This document shows positions 61,719 through 64,000 of a DNA stretch of 64,000 nt, piece by piece. Numbering within the stretch: the first letter of the stretch is position 1; each line of letters begins with the position of its first letter. Source of the DNA: Pseudomonas sp. 31-12 (lineage in GTDB: Bacteria > Pseudomonadota > Gammaproteobacteria > Pseudomonadales > Pseudomonadaceae). The DNA lies in the NCBI RefSeq assembly GCF_003151075.1, contig NZ_CP029482.1, forward strand, positions 4,154,001 through 4,218,000, in the 5' to 3' direction. Made by a program: the position numbers and the translations under genes. The notes under the pieces were generated by a model. That model was not told where the DNA came from, did not search any database, and saw nothing but the letters and a program-made list of their open reading frames with translations.

Positions 61719-62654
61719 TCAGTGCCTGGCCATCAATCCATGAAGCACCCCGAGCCTCAAACCCGCCTCGGACGGTGTCATCTGGGAGATACCAAAGACC
61801 TTGAACGCAGCCAGCATGACCACCAGCCCACCCGGCAAACTGCTCAGGCGATGGGGTTGCAAGCCCGCCAACCCGAGCTGATTGACATGCCCCGCTTCAA
61901 GCAGGCGTAACGACAAGCGCAGCAGGCCGCCGTAAGTGATTCCGCCTTGGCCTTCGTCATTCAAGCCGTTGGCCTTGAGGACTTTGGCGAGCATCCGCGC
62001 GGTGCCTGAAGAACCGATGGACTGCTGCCAACCCAGCGCCCGGTAACGACGTGCGACTTTTTCAAACTGCACAGTGGCGACACGCTCGGCTTCCAGCAGG
62101 GCTTGGGCCGTGATGCACCCTCCCTGAAAGTACCGCGCGCCAAAGGTGCCGCTGCCAATGGCAATGCTTTCGGTCAACAGCGGCTGAGTGCCCTGCCCCA
62201 GAATCAACTCGGTGGAGCCACCGCCAATGTCCACGACAAGTCGCATACTCGCGGCACTCGGTATCGTGTGGGCAACCCCGGCGTACACCAGCCGCGCTTC
62301 TTCATGCCCGGAGATCACGTCGATCCGGAAACCCAGGTGGCGCTCGGCACTGGTCAAAAACAGTTGGGCATTGTCGGCTTCGCGCACCGCGCTGGTCGCG
62401 ACGGCTCGCACGCGTCCGGCCTCAAAGCCGCGCAGTTTTTTGCCAAATCGCGCGAGCGCCTGCCATCCCCGATCCAACGCCAGCTCATCCAGCGCGCCGC
62501 CCTGGAAGCCTTCTGACAAACGGACGGGCTCGCGCAGGGTTTTGACTTCATGGATCACGATCTGCTGGTTGCGTCTGACCGACTGGCCAATCATCAGGCG
62601 AAACGCATTGGAGCCCAGGTCAATGGCCGCAAACAGAGGGGCATCTCCTTTCAT
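61719..62654 (-). CDS. Ppx/GppA-family phosphatase (short form)
   Basis: 311 aa. ASKHA fold: FAAIDLGSNAFRLMIGQ, RAVATSAVREADN, DVISGHEEARLVYAG, LVVDIGGGSTELILG and SIAIGSGTF. Lacks the C-terminal HD-like domain of the 500-aa Ppx, so it is the short kind (Ppx2-like), which cleaves polyphosphate or (p)ppGpp. Divergent from ppk2 with two PhoB-box-like sites between. Confidence 0.82.
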   Translation of the reverse strand: MKGDAPLFAAIDLGSNAFRLMIGQSVRRNQQIVIHEVKTLREPVRLSEGFQGGALDELALDRGWQALARFGKKLRGFEAGRVRAVATSAVREADNAQLFLTSAERHLGFRIDVISGHEEARLVYAGVAHTIPSAASMRLVVDIGGGSTELILGQGTQPLLTESIAIGSGTFGARYFQGGCITAQALLEAERVATVQFEKVARRYRALGWQQSIGSSGTARMLAKVLKANGLNDEGQGGITYGGLLRLSLRLLEAGHVNQLGLAGLQPHRLSSLPGGLVVMLAAFKVFGISQMTPSEAGLRLGVLHGLMARH

Positions 62655-62732
62655 GGTGGCGATTCCTGGCAAATTCATCAGCCCTTGGGCGGGGTATTCA
62701 AGATGGTTTGTGATGATCCTGCCATGCCTTGG

Positions 62733-62750
62733 GTGACACGAAGATGACAG
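62733..62750 (-). promoter_or_regulatory. PhoB-box-like site upstream of ppx-like gene
   Basis: On the minus strand CTGTCATCTTCGTGTCAC, close to the consensus CTGTCAT-N4-CTGTCAT with 11-bp repeat spacing. Confidence 0.55.
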
Positions 62751-62776
62751 CGCGCTTTATTGACCCCGCCCCTTCA

Positions 62777-62794
62777 TCGTCACTTCTTCGTCAT
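62777..62794 (+). promoter_or_regulatory. PhoB-box-like site upstream of ppk2
   Basis: TCGTCACTTCTTCGTCAT on the plus strand, two GTCA half-sites 11 bp apart, about 50 bases before the ppk2 start. Confidence 0.5.
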
Positions 62795-62843
62795 ATCCCC
62801 CGGCCTAGCATGACCACTTCCACCATCGTCCGGAGTCCTCGCC

Positions 62844-63761
62844 ATGCTTTTAACCAATGACACCCTGGTGCAACGCATCCATCGCGAGCTGCTCGATCAC
62901 AGTGACGAAGAGCTGGAACTGGAATTACTCGAGGACGGGCACGACCTCAATTCGCTGTTCGAAGAACACGTCGGCGACAACAGCGAAAAGGAAGAAAGAC
63001 GCCGCTACTTCAGTGAACTGTTTCGCCTGCAAGGCGAACTGGTGAAGCTGCAGAGTTGGGTGGTCAAGACCGGGCACAAAGTGGTGATCCTGTTCGAAGG
63101 ACGCGACGCGGCGGGGAAAGGTGGGGTGATCAAGCGCATCACCCAGCGGCTCAATCCCCGGGTCTGCCGGGTCGCCGCCCTGCCCGCGCCCAATGATCGC
63201 GAGCGCACGCAATGGTATTTCCAGCGCTACGTTTCACACCTGCCGGCCGCGGGTGAAATCGTCCTGTTCGACCGCAGCTGGTACAACCGCGCGGGTGTCG
63301 AGCAGGTCATGGGGTTTTGCAATGCCGATCAATATGAAGAGTTCTTCCGCACCGTGCCGGAGTTCGAACGGATGCTCGCCCGCTCCGGCATTCAGTTGAT
63401 CAAATACTGGTTCTCCATCTCCGATCAGGAACAGCACCTGCGCTTTCTCAGCCGTATTCACGACCCGCTCAAACAATGGAAACTCAGCCCCATGGACCTC
63501 GAGTCCCGTCGGCGCTGGGAAGCCTACACCAAGGCCAAGGAAATCATGCTCGAACGCACCCACATCGCCGAAGCGCCGTGGTGGGTGGTGCAGGCCGACG
63601 ACAAGAAAAAGGCCCGGCTCAACTGCATCAATCACCTGCTCAAGCAGATGCCTTATGAAGAGGTGGAACAGGCGGTGATCCAGTTGCCGGAACGCGAACG
63701 TCAAGAAGACTATTCGCGCAATCCGACGCCACCGGAAATCATCGTGCCTCAGGTTTATTGA
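62844..63761 (+). CDS. ppk2: Polyphosphate kinase 2
   Basis: 305 aa PPK2 family, single P-loop domain: Walker A FEGRDAAGKGG (about 86), lid/walker B FDRSWYNRAGVE (about 139), RRRWEAYTKAKEIMLERT helix. Uses polyphosphate to phosphorylate nucleoside di- or monophosphates. Adjacent polyphosphate phosphatase gene and Pho-box-like sites fit phosphate-regulated polyphosphate turnover. Confidence 0.92.
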   Translation: MLLTNDTLVQRIHRELLDHSDEELELELLEDGHDLNSLFEEHVGDNSEKEERRRYFSELFRLQGELVKLQSWVVKTGHKVVILFEGRDAAGKGGVIKRITQRLNPRVCRVAALPAPNDRERTQWYFQRYVSHLPAAGEIVLFDRSWYNRAGVEQVMGFCNADQYEEFFRTVPEFERMLARSGIQLIKYWFSISDQEQHLRFLSRIHDPLKQWKLSPMDLESRRRWEAYTKAKEIMLERTHIAEAPWWVVQADDKKKARLNCINHLLKQMPYEEVEQAVIQLPERERQEDYSRNPTPPEIIVPQVY

Positions 63762-63885
63762 AACCGGTCAGGCTGCACTGCAGACCCATCGTGCAGCGAC
63801 AGTCTCTATAGAGGCTGCCGCTTGCGTAAAGACTTTCGCCCTGGCACGCGGGTATGATCCGGGATACCTCCCATGGACCTTCTCT

Positions 63886-64000
63886 ATGCCAGCGTCCACC
63901 ATTCGCCCCTCCCCCGCGCCCTTGCTCCAGCCAGGCGAGACCGTGGTCTTGTTCGACGGCGTGTGCAAGTTGTGCAACGGCTGGGCAAGGTTCCTGATCC
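63886..64000 (+). CDS. DUF393 / DCC-family thiol-disulfide oxidoreductase, N-terminus
   Basis: Partial (38 codons, then window end). VVLFDGVCKLCNGWARFLI carries the CxxC motif of the DCC family (DUF393), thioredoxin-like redox proteins. Start ATG 63886 is the first in frame. Confidence 0.75.
   Translation, partial: MPASTIRPSPAPLLQPGETVVLFDGVCKLCNGWARFLI

Overview
The window looks like chromosomal DNA of a fluorescent Pseudomonas (P. fluorescens complex). This rests on high GC, dense LysR/AraC/MFS content, REP-type palindromes, a SmoS/Mtl-like polyol operon, DUF6124 and DUF2986 proteins, and agmatine and glucarate catabolism genes. No rRNA, tRNA, CRISPR array or intact insertion sequence was seen. 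A truncated type VI secretion effector gene opens the window and a truncated DUF393 gene closes it.

Layout. 0-6 kb: two paralogous secreted proteins built from tandem copies of a 13-residue unit (AEGGSDRLIENR type), with RidA, LysR and a periplasmic chorismate mutase between them, then an NTF2-like protein and an alcohol dehydrogenase. 6-14 kb: an OhrR-like MarR regulator, a Tat-exported epoxide hydrolase, a LysR regulator, a cupin, TrmK, and an ArsR/quinone-reductase unit with three near-identical operators and a scar of cassette loss. 13.3-14.3 kb: a DUF6124 gene behind a long conserved leader, followed by an orphan CdiI-like immunity protein. 14.6-21.3 kb: a signalling operon (REC-HDOD regulator, CHASE/PAS hybrid kinase, REC-GGDEF diguanylate cyclase). 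21.9-29.2 kb: polyol (probably sorbitol/mannitol) ABC transporter, dehydrogenase, AraC activator and PfkB-family sugar kinase. 29.3-31.7 kb: aguA followed by a deletion scar joining aguB to a polyamine-binding protein gene.

31.7-43 kb is the most interesting region. After an AT-rich leader comes a tight seven-gene operon: WecB-type UDP-GlcNAc 2-epimerase, BcsB-like periplasmic subunit, NfrB-like family 2 glycosyltransferase with four MshEN-type (c-di-GMP-binding) motifs, NfrA-like outer-membrane TPR protein, AlgF-like and AlgJ/AlgX-like acetylation proteins, and a glycosidase-like barrel protein. I read it as a c-di-GMP-controlled, probably ManNAc-containing and O-acetylated exopolysaccharide system, related to the phage N4 receptor pathway of E. 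coli but with added BcsB and acetylation parts.

43-64 kb: small metabolic genes, a glucarate-type dehydratase with its transporter and LysR regulator, a membrane GGDEF cyclase, a REPIN, a PdxA2/haloacetate-dehalogenase-like/MFS operon, a second DUF6124 gene with the same leader, and divergent ppx-like and ppk2 genes with two PhoB-box-like sequences between them. Two diguanylate cyclases in the window (14.6 and 53.6 kb) could feed the polysaccharide locus, but that link is inference.
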